NCBI GenBank assembly: GCA_949383255.1
Contig: CASJPF010000011.1
Location: 1 to 64,000 of the forward strand
Direction of reading: 5' to 3'
DNA length: 64,000 nt
Source of the DNA: Lachnospiraceae bacterium
GTDB lineage: Bacteria; Bacillota; Clostridia; Lachnospirales; Lachnospiraceae
Part shown: piece after piece, positions 42,705 to 52,286 of the stretch
Position numbering within the stretch: the stretch's first letter is position 1
Layout: each line of letters begins with the position of its first letter
Translations under genes and position numbers: made by a program
Notes under the pieces: model-generated
Seen by the model: the letters and a program-made list of their open reading frames with translations, nothing else
Databases searched by the model: none
Told to the model about the DNA's origin: nothing

Positions 42705-44273
42705 ATGAAAAGCAGACAGAGGAAAGTGACAGCATTATTGTGTGTGATGTTGTCGTCAATGGCTCTATGGGGATGTGGGCAGGCGCCTGAGGAAAAAACC
42801 GTTGAGGACGTGGCGATTGTAGAGACAGCAAAACCAGAGCTGGGAGATTTAAAGTTGAGTGGTCAATATATCGCTACAATTAGTCCAGACGAATCCGTCT
42901 ATGTGATTCCTAAGGCGACAGCGGAAGTTCTTGAAGTAAAAGTTGCCGCAGGAGATATTGTGGAGGAAGGTGATGTGCTGGCAGTGCTTGATGACACAAT
43001 GGCACAATTTACAGTGCGAAATGCACAGACTGCCGCGCAAAATGCACAGACTGCTGTGCAAAATGCACAGATTGGATTGGAGAGTGCTAAACTTTCCTAT
43101 GAACTTCAATATGGTGAAGGCGCGTCAACTTTAAATGATATGCAGTCGGATAAAACCATTTCACAGGCAGAAGACGGCGTTAGTAAGTTGCAGGAAAGCT
43201 ATGTAGATGCAATGGATAATTTGCAGAAAGCAAAGGATAATTTAAAGGAGAAAGAGCAGGAATTAGAAGATTTAAAAGTGGAGTATGATTTTCGAGAAGA
43301 TGTGGATGAGATTAAGGATTATGCAGATTCCATTGATAGAGATACCCCACAAGGAGCAGCACAGTATGCCGCTATTATGCAGCGGTATCAAGCGGCAGCA
43401 ACCGAAGTGAAAACAGTTGAGGGAACAATTACACAGTATAAATCAACGATTGACCAATTAGAGGGAACTATAGAAGAACTGCAAGACAATATTAACAGCA
43501 CATATGACTCTTATAGTCAAGCGGTGACAGCGGACAACATTACAAATGGAGAAATTTTGGAAGGTAAGAAGCAAGCGTCACAGAATAGTATTTCACAGGC
43601 AGAGCTTGGTATCTCACAGGCACAAATTGGCATTGAACAGGCGCAGATTGGTGTTGAGCAGGCACAGGAAAATCTGGATATGTACACCATTACCGCAACG
43701 ATTTCCGGTGTGATTGAGACTGTAAATTTAAAAGAACATGATTTTGCCACATCAAGCAATCCGGCATTTGTTATCTCCAATAAAAATACAATGACAGCAA
43801 CATACTATGTCAGCGAAGATGTACGCAATACATTTTCCCTTGGACAAAAGATTGTGTTGGAGAAGGATAACAAACTTTATGACGGTGAAGTGATAGAGAT
43901 TGGCAGTGCACTTGACAACACGACAGGACTTTTTAAGATAAAAGCAGCAGTGAAGGGAGATACCTCAGCATTGCTTTCTGGCACAAAAGCGACTGTTACA
44001 ACAGATACATATCATGAGCAAAATGTAGTGATTGTTCCATACGATTCTGTCTACTATGATGGTGCGCAGGCATATGTGTATACTGTTGTGGATGGAAAAG
44101 CCAAAAAGACAAATGTAACCACAGGACTTTATGACATAGAACAGATTGTGATCACAGAAGGACTTACAAAAGAAGATACAATTATAACAACATGGTCTGC
44201 CCAATTGCGCGACGGCGTTGAAATTTCTGTGCCTGAAAGCGAAGCGGACACAGACAATCCCACACAGGAATAG
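42705..44273 (+). CDS. RND efflux adaptor (HlyD/membrane fusion family) lipoprotein
   Basis: Adaptor subunit of 522 residues for the pump encoded just downstream. A lipoprotein signal ends at LWGC. The biotinyl-lipoyl-like half (ISPDESVYVIPKATAEVLEV) is followed by a long coiled-coil hairpin rich in Gln/Ala/Glu (about residues 105-330), then the second lipoyl half and beta-barrel (YTITATISGVIETVNLKEHD). The coil contains short repeats (NAQTAAQNAQTAVQNAQ). GGAGAAG precedes the ATG. Confidence 0.9.
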   Translation: MKSRQRKVTALLCVMLSSMALWGCGQAPEEKTVEDVAIVETAKPELGDLKLSGQYIATISPDESVYVIPKATAEVLEVKVAAGDIVEEGDVLAVLDDTMAQFTVRNAQTAAQNAQTAVQNAQIGLESAKLSYELQYGEGASTLNDMQSDKTISQAEDGVSKLQESYVDAMDNLQKAKDNLKEKEQELEDLKVEYDFREDVDEIKDYADSIDRDTPQGAAQYAAIMQRYQAAATEVKTVEGTITQYKSTIDQLEGTIEELQDNINSTYDSYSQAVTADNITNGEILEGKKQASQNSISQAELGISQAQIGIEQAQIGVEQAQENLDMYTITATISGVIETVNLKEHDFATSSNPAFVISNKNTMTATYYVSEDVRNTFSLGQKIVLEKDNKLYDGEVIEIGSALDNTTGLFKIKAAVKGDTSALLSGTKATVTTDTYHEQNVVIVPYDSVYYDGAQAYVYTVVDGKAKKTNVTTGLYDIEQIVITEGLTKEDTIITTWSAQLRDGVEISVPESEADTDNPTQE

Positions 44274-44286
44274 GAGGGCTTAAGCG

Positions 44287-47200
44287 ATGAGTTCCTTGAC
44301 CAAGCTGGCCCTTAAGCGGCCTGTTTCGGCACTGTTGATTGTGTTGGCACTGTTTGTATTTGGTATTGGTTCTGTATTTGGATTTCAGATGGAACTAACG
44401 CCAGATATGGAGATGCCTATGCTGTTTGTCAGCACAATCTATCAGGGCGGTGATCCAGCGACCACAGAGGAGCTGGTGACAAAAATTATAGAGGAAGCCG
44501 GAAAGACGCTTTCCGGCGTGGATTCTGTGACAACACAGACCACAGAAAACATTTCGTTTGTTATTTTTTCTTATGAGTATGGCACAGATATTGATGAGGC
44601 ATATGCTGATCTTAGAAGTGCCGTCGATACAGCCTCCCTTCGTCTTCCAGAGGATGCGATGGACCCTGTTATTGTTGAGATGGATATTAATGCACAGGAT
44701 ATGATGACGTTATCAATTACTTCAACAGGGGATACCGATGTGCTGGCATTTGTGGAAGACGAGCTAAAACCAGAGTTAGAGCGACTTTCTGATGTTGCAC
44801 AGATTGATGTGTCCGGCGGTGAGGAAGATTATATTCGCATACAGCTTCATCGAGATAAGATGCAGCAGTATGGCGTGACAATGGCGAACATAAAAACATA
44901 TATTACCACAACAGATTTTACAATACCAATTGGAAGTGTGGAACAAGGCGCACAGAATATTAGTACATCTGCATCATCAAAGCCAGCGAACTTAATGGAT
45001 TTGCAAAATGTGCCAATTATTACAAACCGTGGGACAACGATTGCACTTTCTGACATTGCTATAGTGGCGATGTCCTCAAAAGCGAATAACAGTATCAGCC
45101 GCTTTAATGGGCAGGAAAGCATTAGTGTTGGGATTAAGAAAGTTCAAAGTGAAGGAACTGTTGATGTATCCAATCATGTAAAGTCTTTGTTAAAACGAGT
45201 GGGCGCAAAAAACTCTGCGATTCAGATTTCCGTGGCATATGATGCGGCAGACAGCATTAAGTCGTCTTTAAGTTCTGTGGCACAGACATTAGTGCTCGGT
45301 GTGTTATTTTCCATGCTGGTATTATTTATCTTTTTTGGAGATATTAAAGCGAGTTTAATCGTGGGTAGTTCCATGCCGATTTCCCTTCTTGCAACATTGA
45401 TTTTTATGAGTTTTGCAGGATTTTCATTGAATGTTGTCACAATGGGGGCACTTGTTATTGCAATTGGTATGATGGTTGACTCTTCGATTGTTGTGCTAGA
45501 AAGTTGTTTTCGATTGAAAGATGAACGACCGGATTTTAAAGATGCAGCGCTAATTGGTACAAAGATTGTTGCTTCTTCTGTATCTGCTTCAACGCTCACC
45601 ACAGTTGTAGTTTATTTGCCGCTTGCCACGATGAAGGGTTTGGCAGGACAATTATTCTCACAACTTGGATTTACCATTATCTTTGCAATGTTGTCCTCAT
45701 TAATCGTTGCAATTACACTGATTCCTATTTTCTTTTGGAAATATAGACCCAAAGAAAAGAAAGATACATTGGCAAACCGTATTGTGGGGCATATCGGAAA
45801 TGGATATAAAACACTTTTAAAACATATTATGCTCAAGAAAAAGACAGTGATGCTTGTGTCAATCGGACTTCTTGTGCTCTCTTATGTGTTGGTAATGCAA
45901 TTAGACACGGAATTGATGTCTGCAACTGGTCTTGACAATGTTAGTATTTCTATTGAGCAAAGAGCAGGCACTCGCATTGAGGTTATGGATGAAAACATAC
46001 AGTTTATTGAGCAGATGATTATAGATGACCCTGATTTTTCAGGGTGTAACCTGACAATTAGCAACTCCTCAGCAACTATCACCGCATATCCTTCAGAGGA
46101 GTGCACCAAGAGTATCAATGAGCTTGTAGATGCGTATAATCAGAAATTGATGAATACAACCAATATGAGTATTATTGTTTCAGCAGCAGGCAGTGGTATG
46201 TCTTCTATGATGAGTGTGACGGCTAGCGCAGAAGTTGATTTGAGCGGTGATAATATAGAAGATTTGAAAATTGCTGCAAGTAAGGTCGATTCTATTTTGA
46301 TGGATATTCCGGGGGTTATTAAAACCTCAAGCAACCTGACTTCAGATGCATCTCAGGCAAAGATAAAAATTAATCCGTTAAAGTGTATGAATGTAGGGCT
46401 TACCGCGGTTCAGGTGGCAAGTGAAATGTACAATGCCAGCAGTGGAATAGAAGTTATGGATATGACAATTGGAACAGATGAATATACTGTGAGAATGGAA
46501 TATCCAGAAGACAGTTATGTGGATATGAATCAGTTGCTAAGCCTTGAGATTGCAACGCCAACCGGTGGAATGATTACAGTGGGAGATGTGGCGGAGGCTG
46601 TGTATTCTGACGTGCCAAATACACTTGTTCGAGAGGACGGCAAATATCAGGTTGCAATTATGGCGTACACAACAGATGAGACAAAATATACAGTGCCTAA
46701 ACTGATTGACGAAGCTGTGAGCAAGGCGGAATTGAGCGGAGAATTTCCTGCAGGTGTAGGGCGGACACAAAACATGATGGATGAGATGATGATTGAGGAG
46801 TTTACAGCGATTATCAAGGCCATTATCACAGCAATTTTCCTAATTTTTCTAGTGATGGCAATGCAGTTTGAGTCTCCGATTTTTTCTCTAATGGTAATGT
46901 TAAGTATTCCATTTAGTTTAATTGGTTCCTTTTTCTTGCTGTTTATCTCAGGTTCAACACTCAATATGACTTCCCTGATGGGTGTGCTTATGCTGGTGGG
47001 AATTGTGGTTAACAATGGTATTTTGTATGTTGACACAACCAATCAGCTCAAGGAGACAATGTCATTAAATGATGCGTTGATGGAGAGTGGTCGGCTTCGT
47101 TTAAGACCGATTCTTATGACAACATTGACGACGATTTTGTCCATGCTGCCAATGATTTTTACCAATAATGAAAATGCTGCCATGATGAAGGGAATGTCTC

Positions 47201-47352
47201 TGATTATTATTGGAGGTCTAATCACTTCAACTTTGTTAATCTTACTTTTGCTGCCTAGTTTCTATCTGCTGATGAGCAAGCAGGGGAGAAAAGAGGCGAA
47301 GGAGCGTCGGCGACTGAAACGACAGAAACGCCAAGAAGCAAAAAATAAATAA
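44287..47352 (+). CDS. RND family efflux permease (AcrB/SwrC-like)
   Basis: Proton-driven multidrug or lipid exporter of 1021 residues with 12 helices and two large outer loops. The helix 4 region reads AIGMMVDSSIVVLES, so one Asp of the AcrB Asp-Asp pair is replaced by Ser. The C-terminal half has MGVLMLVGIVVNNGILYVD and RLRPILMTTLTTILSMLP. It is 13 bases downstream of the adaptor with AGGAGGG before the ATG. No TolC-like gene is nearby, as expected for a single-membrane cell. Confidence 0.93.
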   Translation: MSSLTKLALKRPVSALLIVLALFVFGIGSVFGFQMELTPDMEMPMLFVSTIYQGGDPATTEELVTKIIEEAGKTLSGVDSVTTQTTENISFVIFSYEYGTDIDEAYADLRSAVDTASLRLPEDAMDPVIVEMDINAQDMMTLSITSTGDTDVLAFVEDELKPELERLSDVAQIDVSGGEEDYIRIQLHRDKMQQYGVTMANIKTYITTTDFTIPIGSVEQGAQNISTSASSKPANLMDLQNVPIITNRGTTIALSDIAIVAMSSKANNSISRFNGQESISVGIKKVQSEGTVDVSNHVKSLLKRVGAKNSAIQISVAYDAADSIKSSLSSVAQTLVLGVLFSMLVLFIFFGDIKASLIVGSSMPISLLATLIFMSFAGFSLNVVTMGALVIAIGMMVDSSIVVLESCFRLKDERPDFKDAALIGTKIVASSVSASTLTTVVVYLPLATMKGLAGQLFSQLGFTIIFAMLSSLIVAITLIPIFFWKYRPKEKKDTLANRIVGHIGNGYKTLLKHIMLKKKTVMLVSIGLLVLSYVLVMQLDTELMSATGLDNVSISIEQRAGTRIEVMDENIQFIEQMIIDDPDFSGCNLTISNSSATITAYPSEECTKSINELVDAYNQKLMNTTNMSIIVSAAGSGMSSMMSVTASAEVDLSGDNIEDLKIAASKVDSILMDIPGVIKTSSNLTSDASQAKIKINPLKCMNVGLTAVQVASEMYNASSGIEVMDMTIGTDEYTVRMEYPEDSYVDMNQLLSLEIATPTGGMITVGDVAEAVYSDVPNTLVREDGKYQVAIMAYTTDETKYTVPKLIDEAVSKAELSGEFPAGVGRTQNMMDEMMIEEFTAIIKAIITAIFLIFLVMAMQFESPIFSLMVMLSIPFSLIGSFFLLFISGSTLNMTSLMGVLMLVGIVVNNGILYVDTTNQLKETMSLNDALMESGRLRLRPILMTTLTTILSMLPMIFTNNENAAMMKGMSLIIIGGLITSTLLILLLLPSFYLLMSKQGRKEAKERRRLKRQKRQEAKNK

Positions 47353-47360
47353 AAAATACA

Positions 47361-47395
47361 AAAATCCACGCGTAGTCTTGATTGCGTGGATTTTT
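47361..47395. terminator. Bidirectional intrinsic terminator after the RND permease
   Basis: AAAATCCACGC pairs with GCGTGGATTTTT across 12 bases. It ends the RND unit and, from the other strand, the asnA unit. Confidence 0.9.
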
Positions 47396-47396
47396 A

Positions 47397-47485
47397 TATG
47401 CAGACCTGTATAGAGGAAATATGTCACTAAAGTGGCACACAGGTCGCGCGGCGAGTAGGGGAAAATTTTTCCCTGCTTGATTATG
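47397..47485 (-). repeat. 3'-UTR element, family 4, copy after asnA
   Basis: On the minus strand it starts about 18 bases after the asnA stop: CAAGCAGGGAAAAATTTTCCCC, then TGTGCCACTTTAGTGACATA, TTTCCTCT, and AGGTCTGCATATAAAAA into the terminator. The outer stem is ACCTGT/ACAGGT. Confidence 0.75.
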
Positions 47486-47503
47486 CGAAAACATAATAAG
47501 GAA

Positions 47504-48514
47504 TTACAAAAGATGGATTCCATTTTCTTGGCAAGCTGTAACAATTTCTTCTGGCCACAAGGAAGACTGAACTTCACCAATATGCGCTTTTCTTAAGAAA
47601 AACATACAAATGCGTGACTGACCAATGCCACCGCCAATTGTAAAAGGAAGTGTTTCATTGATGACTGCTTTCTGATAGGGAAGCGCCGCGCGTTCGGGGC
47701 AGCCTGCCTTTTCTAACTGTGAAAGCAGAGCGTCTTTATCCACACGGATACCCATGCTGGAAAGTTCGAGTGCAATGTCAAGTACAGGATAGTAGACAAC
47801 AATGTCTGCGTTTAATGCCCAGTCATCATAGTCTGGCGCGCGTCCGTCATGTGGTTTTCCGTTTTCCATCTTGTCACCAATTTTCATAATGCACACAGCA
47901 CCTTTTGCTTTTGCTATGTAGTATTCACGCTCCTTTGGCGTGTTGTCAGGAAAGATTTCTGCCAGTTCCTGTGTGGTGATAAAATAAATTTCATCGGGCA
48001 GAATTTCATCAATATAATCGTATTGGATTGCCATATATTTCTCTGTATTTTGCAGACATTTATATACTTTCCGAACAACTGCCTTGAGCGTGTCAAGAGT
48101 TCTGTCGTCGCGCGCAATAATTTTTTCCCAATCCCACTGGTCCACAAAGATAGAGTGAATATTATCGGTGTCCTCGTCGCGGCGGATAGCATTCATGTCT
48201 GTATAGATGCCTTCTCCTATAGAGAAACCATATTTTTGCAGCGCATATCGTTTCCACTTGGCAAGTGACTGAACAACCTCTGCAATGCGTCCGTCCTGTT
48301 CTTTGATATCAAAACTAACAGGGCGTTCTATACCATTTAGGTTGTCATTTAGACCAGACAAGGGGTCTACAAAAAGCGGTGCGGACACGCGTGCGAGATT
48401 GAGCCGCTGCGCAATCTGGTTTTGAAAAAAGTCTTTTACAGTTTTAATGGCAATTTGCGTATCGTGCAGATTTAATGCTGAATGATAATTTTTTGGAATT
48501 TTCAGGTGTTCCAT
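47504..48514 (-). CDS. asnA: Aspartate--ammonia ligase (asparagine synthetase A)
   Basis: Makes asparagine from aspartate, ammonia and ATP. It has 336 residues with a class II tRNA-synthetase-like fold. Diagnostic segments are VSAPLFVDPLSGLNDNLNG, DMNAIRRDEDTDNIHSIFVDQWDWE and the C-terminal TIGGGIGQSRICMFFL. The start is the ATG at 48514 with a GGAGGAAAA site. It is monocistronic and converges on the RND unit. Confidence 0.96.
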   Translation of the reverse strand: MEHLKIPKNYHSALNLHDTQIAIKTVKDFFQNQIAQRLNLARVSAPLFVDPLSGLNDNLNGIERPVSFDIKEQDGRIAEVVQSLAKWKRYALQKYGFSIGEGIYTDMNAIRRDEDTDNIHSIFVDQWDWEKIIARDDRTLDTLKAVVRKVYKCLQNTEKYMAIQYDYIDEILPDEIYFITTQELAEIFPDNTPKEREYYIAKAKGAVCIMKIGDKMENGKPHDGRAPDYDDWALNADIVVYYPVLDIALELSSMGIRVDKDALLSQLEKAGCPERAALPYQKAVINETLPFTIGGGIGQSRICMFFLRKAHIGEVQSSLWPEEIVTACQENGIHLL

Positions 48515-48611
48515 TACCGGTTTTCCTCCTCATATTGATATAAAACGATAGTTTTAGTATGGCACTTTATTTGGGGAAAATCAATGATTATTTTATAATT
48601 TATGAAAGACA

Positions 48612-48752
48612 TATTACAGTTCAATGTAGGATTTTGCATTATATTGTAAAGTCCGTAAGAAAAAACATAGTGGCAAAGATATATCAAGCCACGAAGTGGT
48701 TTTACATACCTTGATGCTTGTAATAGAAAGGCGAAGGATAAATTGTTATAAA
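48612..48752 (+). repeat. Interspersed element, family 3, copy b
   Basis: Begins ATTACAGTTCAATG and ends ATAAATTGTTATAA. The core TATCAAGCCACGAAGTGG, TTTTACATACCTTGATGCTT and GTAATAGAAAGGCGAAGG parallels 31405-31556. It fills the gap between asnA and the csoR promoter. Confidence 0.75.
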
Positions 48753-48760
48753 AAGAAGCT

Positions 48761-48792
48761 TGACAATTACCGTACCGGGGTATAATATAATA
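48761..48792 (+). promoter_or_regulatory. csoR promoter with overlapping copper-repressor operator
   Basis: TTGACA (48761-48766), then TACCGTACCGGGGTA, then TATAAT at 48782 (15-base spacer) or 48787 (20-base spacer). The GC-rich near-palindrome of TACC..GGTA type matches known CsoR operators. The repressor gene follows, so autoregulation is likely. Confidence 0.75.
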
Positions 48793-48838
48793 AAAGCAGT
48801 AAAAAACAATATTGATTTGGGAAAGGTAGGGAATCACT

Positions 48839-49144
48839 ATGGAAAATGAGACAGTAAGCGTAAGTGACAAGACAAAAGACCGTTCAGAGAAAGAGTACAA
48901 GGATATGATTAATCGGCTGAGCCGCATTGAAGGACAGGTGCGGGGAATTAAGGGAATGGTCGAAAAAAATGCCTATTGTACAGATATTCTGGTTCAAGTA
49001 GCTGCAGTGAATGCAGCGCTTAACAGCTTTAACAGAGTGTTGCTTGCGAATCACATTAAAACTTGTGTGACACAAGATATTAAGGATGGTAAGGAGGAGA
49101 CAGTGGATGAGTTGATACAGACGCTGAAAAAGTTAATGAAGTAA
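48839..49144 (+). CDS. csoR: CsoR-family copper-sensing repressor
   Basis: Cu(I)-responsive helical repressor, 101 residues. The DUF156 core IEGQVRGIKGMVEKNAYCTDIL and the HIKTCV segment supply the Cys-His-Cys metal site expected for CsoR. A CsoR-type operator lies in the promoter and copA follows about 215 bases later. It probably represses both genes. Confidence 0.92.
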   Translation: MENETVSVSDKTKDRSEKEYKDMINRLSRIEGQVRGIKGMVEKNAYCTDILVQVAAVNAALNSFNRVLLANHIKTCVTQDIKDGKEETVDELIQTLKKLMK

Positions 49145-49167
49145 AAAGTAAGGATTTGGACATGATA

Positions 49168-49324
49168 AGGAACTGTTAAGAAATTATTCATCAATTTGAC
49201 TTGTCTAAATGTCCATCTTCGGCATCAGATAATCTTGACGTAGCCCGCTACGCCTGTGATTACCTTCTTTGCAGCTGAACATTTATACGGCGTCAAATTA
49301 ACGAGTTATTTCTTAACAGTTCCT
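49168..49324. mobile_element. MITE-like element, 157 bp, with ~33-bp terminal inverted repeats
   Basis: The two ends start AGGAACTGTTAAGAAAT in inverted orientation, identical for 17 bases, and similar to about 33 bases (to AATTTGAC). The middle includes GACGTAGCCCGCTACGCC. It encodes no protein. It separates csoR from copA. No clear target duplication was found. Confidence 0.75.
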
Positions 49325-49358
49325 GAAATAAAATGTATCTGAGAAGGAGTATATCGAA

Positions 49359-51950
49359 ATGGAACAGTATACAGTAACTGGCATGAGTTGTGCTGCTTGT
49401 AGCGCCAGAGTGGAAAAAGCAGTGTCAAAGCTGGAAGGTGTCAGCGCTTGTTCTGTAAGTCTGCTCACAAACTCGATGGGAGTGGAGGGAAGTGTGTCGG
49501 CTGTGGAGGTAATCAGAGCGGTCGAAGAGGCAGGATATGGTGCGTCATTAAAGGGAAAAAGCAATATCCAAAGCAACACTCGCGCAGAACAAGAAGAAAT
49601 GTTTAAAGATAAAGAAACGCCAGTGTTAAAGCGCAGATTATGGTATTCTATTGGATTTCTGGTTGTTTTGATGTATTTTTCGATGGGACATATGATGTGG
49701 GGATTTCCGGTTCCTAAATTTTTACAAGAGAATCATGTTGCAATGGGGCTGATACAGCTTTTGCTTACAATTGCAGTGATGGTCATTAACCAGAAATTTT
49801 TTATCAGCGGTTTTAAAAGCCTTTGGCACAGAGCACCCAATATGGATACACTTGTTGCACTTGGATCGACAGCGGCATTTGTCTATAGTCTTTATGCGTT
49901 GTTTGTCATGACTGATGCCCAGCTAAAGGGTGACAGCATGGCGGTAATAGAGTATATGCACGAATTTTATTTTGAGTCGGCAGCGATGATATTGACCTTA
50001 ATCACTGTGGGGAAGATGTTGGAAGCGCGCTCGAAAGGGCGCACAACAGATGCGCTGAAAGGTTTGATGAAAATATCGCCAAAGACCGCAGTTTTGGTGC
50101 GAGATGGCATTGAGACAGAAGTTCCCATTGAGGCGGTGGCAGTGAATGATATTTTTGTAGTGCGTCCAGGGGAGAATATTCCTGTGGATGGAGTAGTGCT
50201 GGAAGGAACTAGTGCGGTCAATGAGGCAGCGCTTACCGGGGAGAGTATTCCTGTGGATAAGCAGGCGGGAGATTTGGTATCTGCGGCTACAGTTAATCAG
50301 TCAGGTTTTATTAAATGCAGAGCGTCGAGAGTTGGAGAAGATACCACACTATCACAGATTATTCGTATGGTAAGTGACGCGGCAGCAACAAAGGCACCGA
50401 TTGCAAAGGTGGCTGACCGCGTGTCTGGTGTGTTTGTACCAGCGGTGATTGTAATTGCACTGATAACCATTTTTATTTGGCTTTTGGTAGGTCAGACACT
50501 TGGATTTGCACTTGCTAGGGGAATTTCAGTGCTTGTTATTAGCTGTCCTTGTGCGTTGGGGCTTGCCACGCCAGTAGCAATTATGGTTGGAAATGGTATG
50601 GGGGCTAAAAATGGCATTATGTTTAAGACTGCAGTGTCTCTTGAGGAGGCGGGAAAGGTTTCTATTGTAGCACTTGACAAAACCGGAACCATTACAAGAG
50701 GAGAGCCGAAAGTGACAGATATTGTTCCTGCTGCGGGTGTATCAGAACAAGAACTAATTTGTATGGCATATGCACTAGAACAGAAGAGTGAGCATCCATT
50801 AGCACACGCTGTCAATATATACGCGGAGGCGTATTTTGCCGACCATCCAGAGTGTGCCAAAGAGCAAATGATAGAAGGTTCTGATTTTAAAGCATTGCCT
50901 GGCAATGGATTGACAATCGTTGTCAACGGCAGAGAGTTGTATGGTGGAAGCGCAAAATTTATTGGAGAGAAGATAAAGATTCCACAGGAGTTTATACAGC
51001 AGTCTGAAAAGCTTGCAGAGGAAGGAAAAACACCACTGTTTTTTGCAGATGACAAGTTACTTGGTATGATAGCAGTCGCAGATGTGATAAAAGAGGACAG
51101 CAGGCAAGCTGTAGAAGAATTGCAAGGTATGGGAATCCATGTTGTAATGTTGACTGGTGATAATGAACGTACTGCAAAGGCTATTGGAAAGCAAGTTGGT
51201 GTTGATGAAGTGATTGCGGGTGTGCTTCCTGACGGGAAGGAGAGCGTGATACGAAGCTTAATGAAAAAGGGAAAAACTGCCATGGTAGGAGATGGTATTA
51301 ATGACGCGCCGGCATTGACAAGGGCAGACATTGGTATTGCGATTGGTGCTGGAACAGATATTGCGATTGATGCCGCGGATGTAGTGTTGATGAAAAGTCA
51401 GTTAAGAGATGTTCCGGCAGCGATTCGGTTGAGTCGAAGGACATTGACCAATATTCATGAAAATCTTTTCTGGGCGTTTTTTTACAATGTAATAGGGATT
51501 CCGCTGGCAGCAGGTGTATGGATACCACTTTTGGGGTGGCAGCTTAACCCAATGTTTGGTGCTGCTGCGATGAGTTTGTCTAGTTTTTGTGTGGTGACAA
51601 ATGCACTGCGGTTAAATTTGATAGATGTATATAGTACAAAACATGACAAGACATATATCAGTGGCAAAAAGGAGCATATACAGTCACAGACTGTCTATGA
51701 ATATAAAAATCAAGAAGTCGAAAAAGGAGAGATGACTATGACAAAGACAATGAAAATTGAAGGAATGATGTGTGGGCATTGTGAGGCGAGAATAAAGAAA
51801 TGTTTAGAGGCGCTTAATGGTGTGTCAGAGGCAGTGGTCAATCATGAGGCAGGGACAGCAGTGTTGACCCTAAGCGCAGAAGTCAGCAACGAGACTTTGA
51901 AAAAGGTAGTAGAAGAACAGGATTATAAAGTAGTATCTGTGGAATCGTGA
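49359..51950 (+). CDS. copA: Copper-exporting P1B-type ATPase with fused C-terminal CopZ-like domain
   Basis: Cu+ exporter of 863 residues. The N-terminal heavy-metal domain has [14 protein letters not shown]. Eight membrane helices include the CPCALG metal motif near residue 396. The actuator loop holds LTGES, the phosphorylation motif is [11 protein letters not shown] near residue 441, and the hinge is [16 protein letters not shown]. After the last helix comes a hydrophilic linker, then a second heavy-metal domain ([18 protein letters not shown]). A C-terminal metal domain is unusual, because CopZ is normally a separate gene. Strong ribosome site GAGAAGGAG. Confidence 0.95.
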   Translation: MEQYTVTGMSCAACSARVEKAVSKLEGVSACSVSLLTNSMGVEGSVSAVEVIRAVEEAGYGASLKGKSNIQSNTRAEQEEMFKDKETPVLKRRLWYSIGFLVVLMYFSMGHMMWGFPVPKFLQENHVAMGLIQLLLTIAVMVINQKFFISGFKSLWHRAPNMDTLVALGSTAAFVYSLYALFVMTDAQLKGDSMAVIEYMHEFYFESAAMILTLITVGKMLEARSKGRTTDALKGLMKISPKTAVLVRDGIETEVPIEAVAVNDIFVVRPGENIPVDGVVLEGTSAVNEAALTGESIPVDKQAGDLVSAATVNQSGFIKCRASRVGEDTTLSQIIRMVSDAAATKAPIAKVADRVSGVFVPAVIVIALITIFIWLLVGQTLGFALARGISVLVISCPCALGLATPVAIMVGNGMGAKNGIMFKTAVSLEEAGKVSIVALDKTGTITRGEPKVTDIVPAAGVSEQELICMAYALEQKSEHPLAHAVNIYAEAYFADHPECAKEQMIEGSDFKALPGNGLTIVVNGRELYGGSAKFIGEKIKIPQEFIQQSEKLAEEGKTPLFFADDKLLGMIAVADVIKEDSRQAVEELQGMGIHVVMLTGDNERTAKAIGKQVGVDEVIAGVLPDGKESVIRSLMKKGKTAMVGDGINDAPALTRADIGIAIGAGTDIAIDAADVVLMKSQLRDVPAAIRLSRRTLTNIHENLFWAFFYNVIGIPLAAGVWIPLLGWQLNPMFGAAAMSLSSFCVVTNALRLNLIDVYSTKHDKTYISGKKEHIQSQTVYEYKNQEVEKGEMTMTKTMKIEGMMCGHCEARIKKCLEALNGVSEAVVNHEAGTAVLTLSAEVSNETLKKVVEEQDYKVVSVES
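51723..51740 (+). promoter_or_regulatory. Internal ribosome binding site and start for a stand-alone CopZ-like protein
   Basis: AAAAGGAGAG lies just before ATG 51732 and seven bases or so before ATG 51738, both in frame with copA. Initiation there would release a 70-residue CopZ-like copper chaperone ([15 protein letters not shown]...). Confidence 0.55.
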
Positions 51951-51960
51951 TAAGATAAAA

Positions 51961-52013
51961 AAAACACAGAAGAATGCATCTTAACACAGAAAAATGCATC
52001 TTCTGTGTTTTTT
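51961..52013. terminator. Intrinsic terminator after copA
   Basis: AACACAGAAGA pairs with TCTTCTGTGTT; the loop contains a second copy of AACACAGAA and a repeated ATGCATCTT. A run of seven T follows. Confidence 0.85.
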
Positions 52014-52108
52014 TATGCACATGAGCGCCCAAAGGAATATTGTCAGCGAAGCTGACGGGTGCCTAGCGCACGGGTAGGGAAGTCTTATCTTCCCTACTCG
52101 ATTGAAAT
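52014..52108 (-). repeat. 3'-UTR-type element, family 4, orphan copy
   Basis: On the minus strand it reads CGAGTAGGGAAG..CTTCCCTACCCG, GCACCCGTCAGCTTCGCTGACAATATTCCTTTGGGCGC, then GTGCATAAAAAAAC into the terminator. Unlike the other three, no minus-strand gene lies upstream. Confidence 0.65.
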
Positions 52109-52135
52109 AAATCGAACATTTTTTTGCTTTTGCGC

Positions 52136-52164
52136 TTGAAAAAATGTAAAATAATGTTTATAAT
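52136..52164 (+). promoter_or_regulatory. Sigma-A promoter of the lipoprotein-subtilase pair
   Basis: TTGAAA (52136-52141), 17 bases, TATAAT (52159-52164). It leaves a leader of about 115 bases before the small lipoprotein gene. Confidence 0.75.
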
Positions 52165-52286
52165 AAAAATTGTTTAAATACAATATACTTATTCGTTAAA
52201 ATTGCTTATAAAAAAGACGCAGAAAACTTTAAGGGTAGTGTTGTTAAGAACAAGGGCAAAATAAAAAATGGAAAGTAGGTGAGAGT

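Noticed and set aside
47849-48268. 139-codon ORF on the plus strand inside asnA
   Set aside because: asnA is complete on the minus strand and the plus-strand translation is Phe/Cys-rich without a start signal.
49168-49324. Considered as a copper-responsive riboswitch or leader of copA
   Set aside because: The long near-perfect terminal inverted repeats and lack of gene-specific features fit a mobile element better than a sensor RNA.
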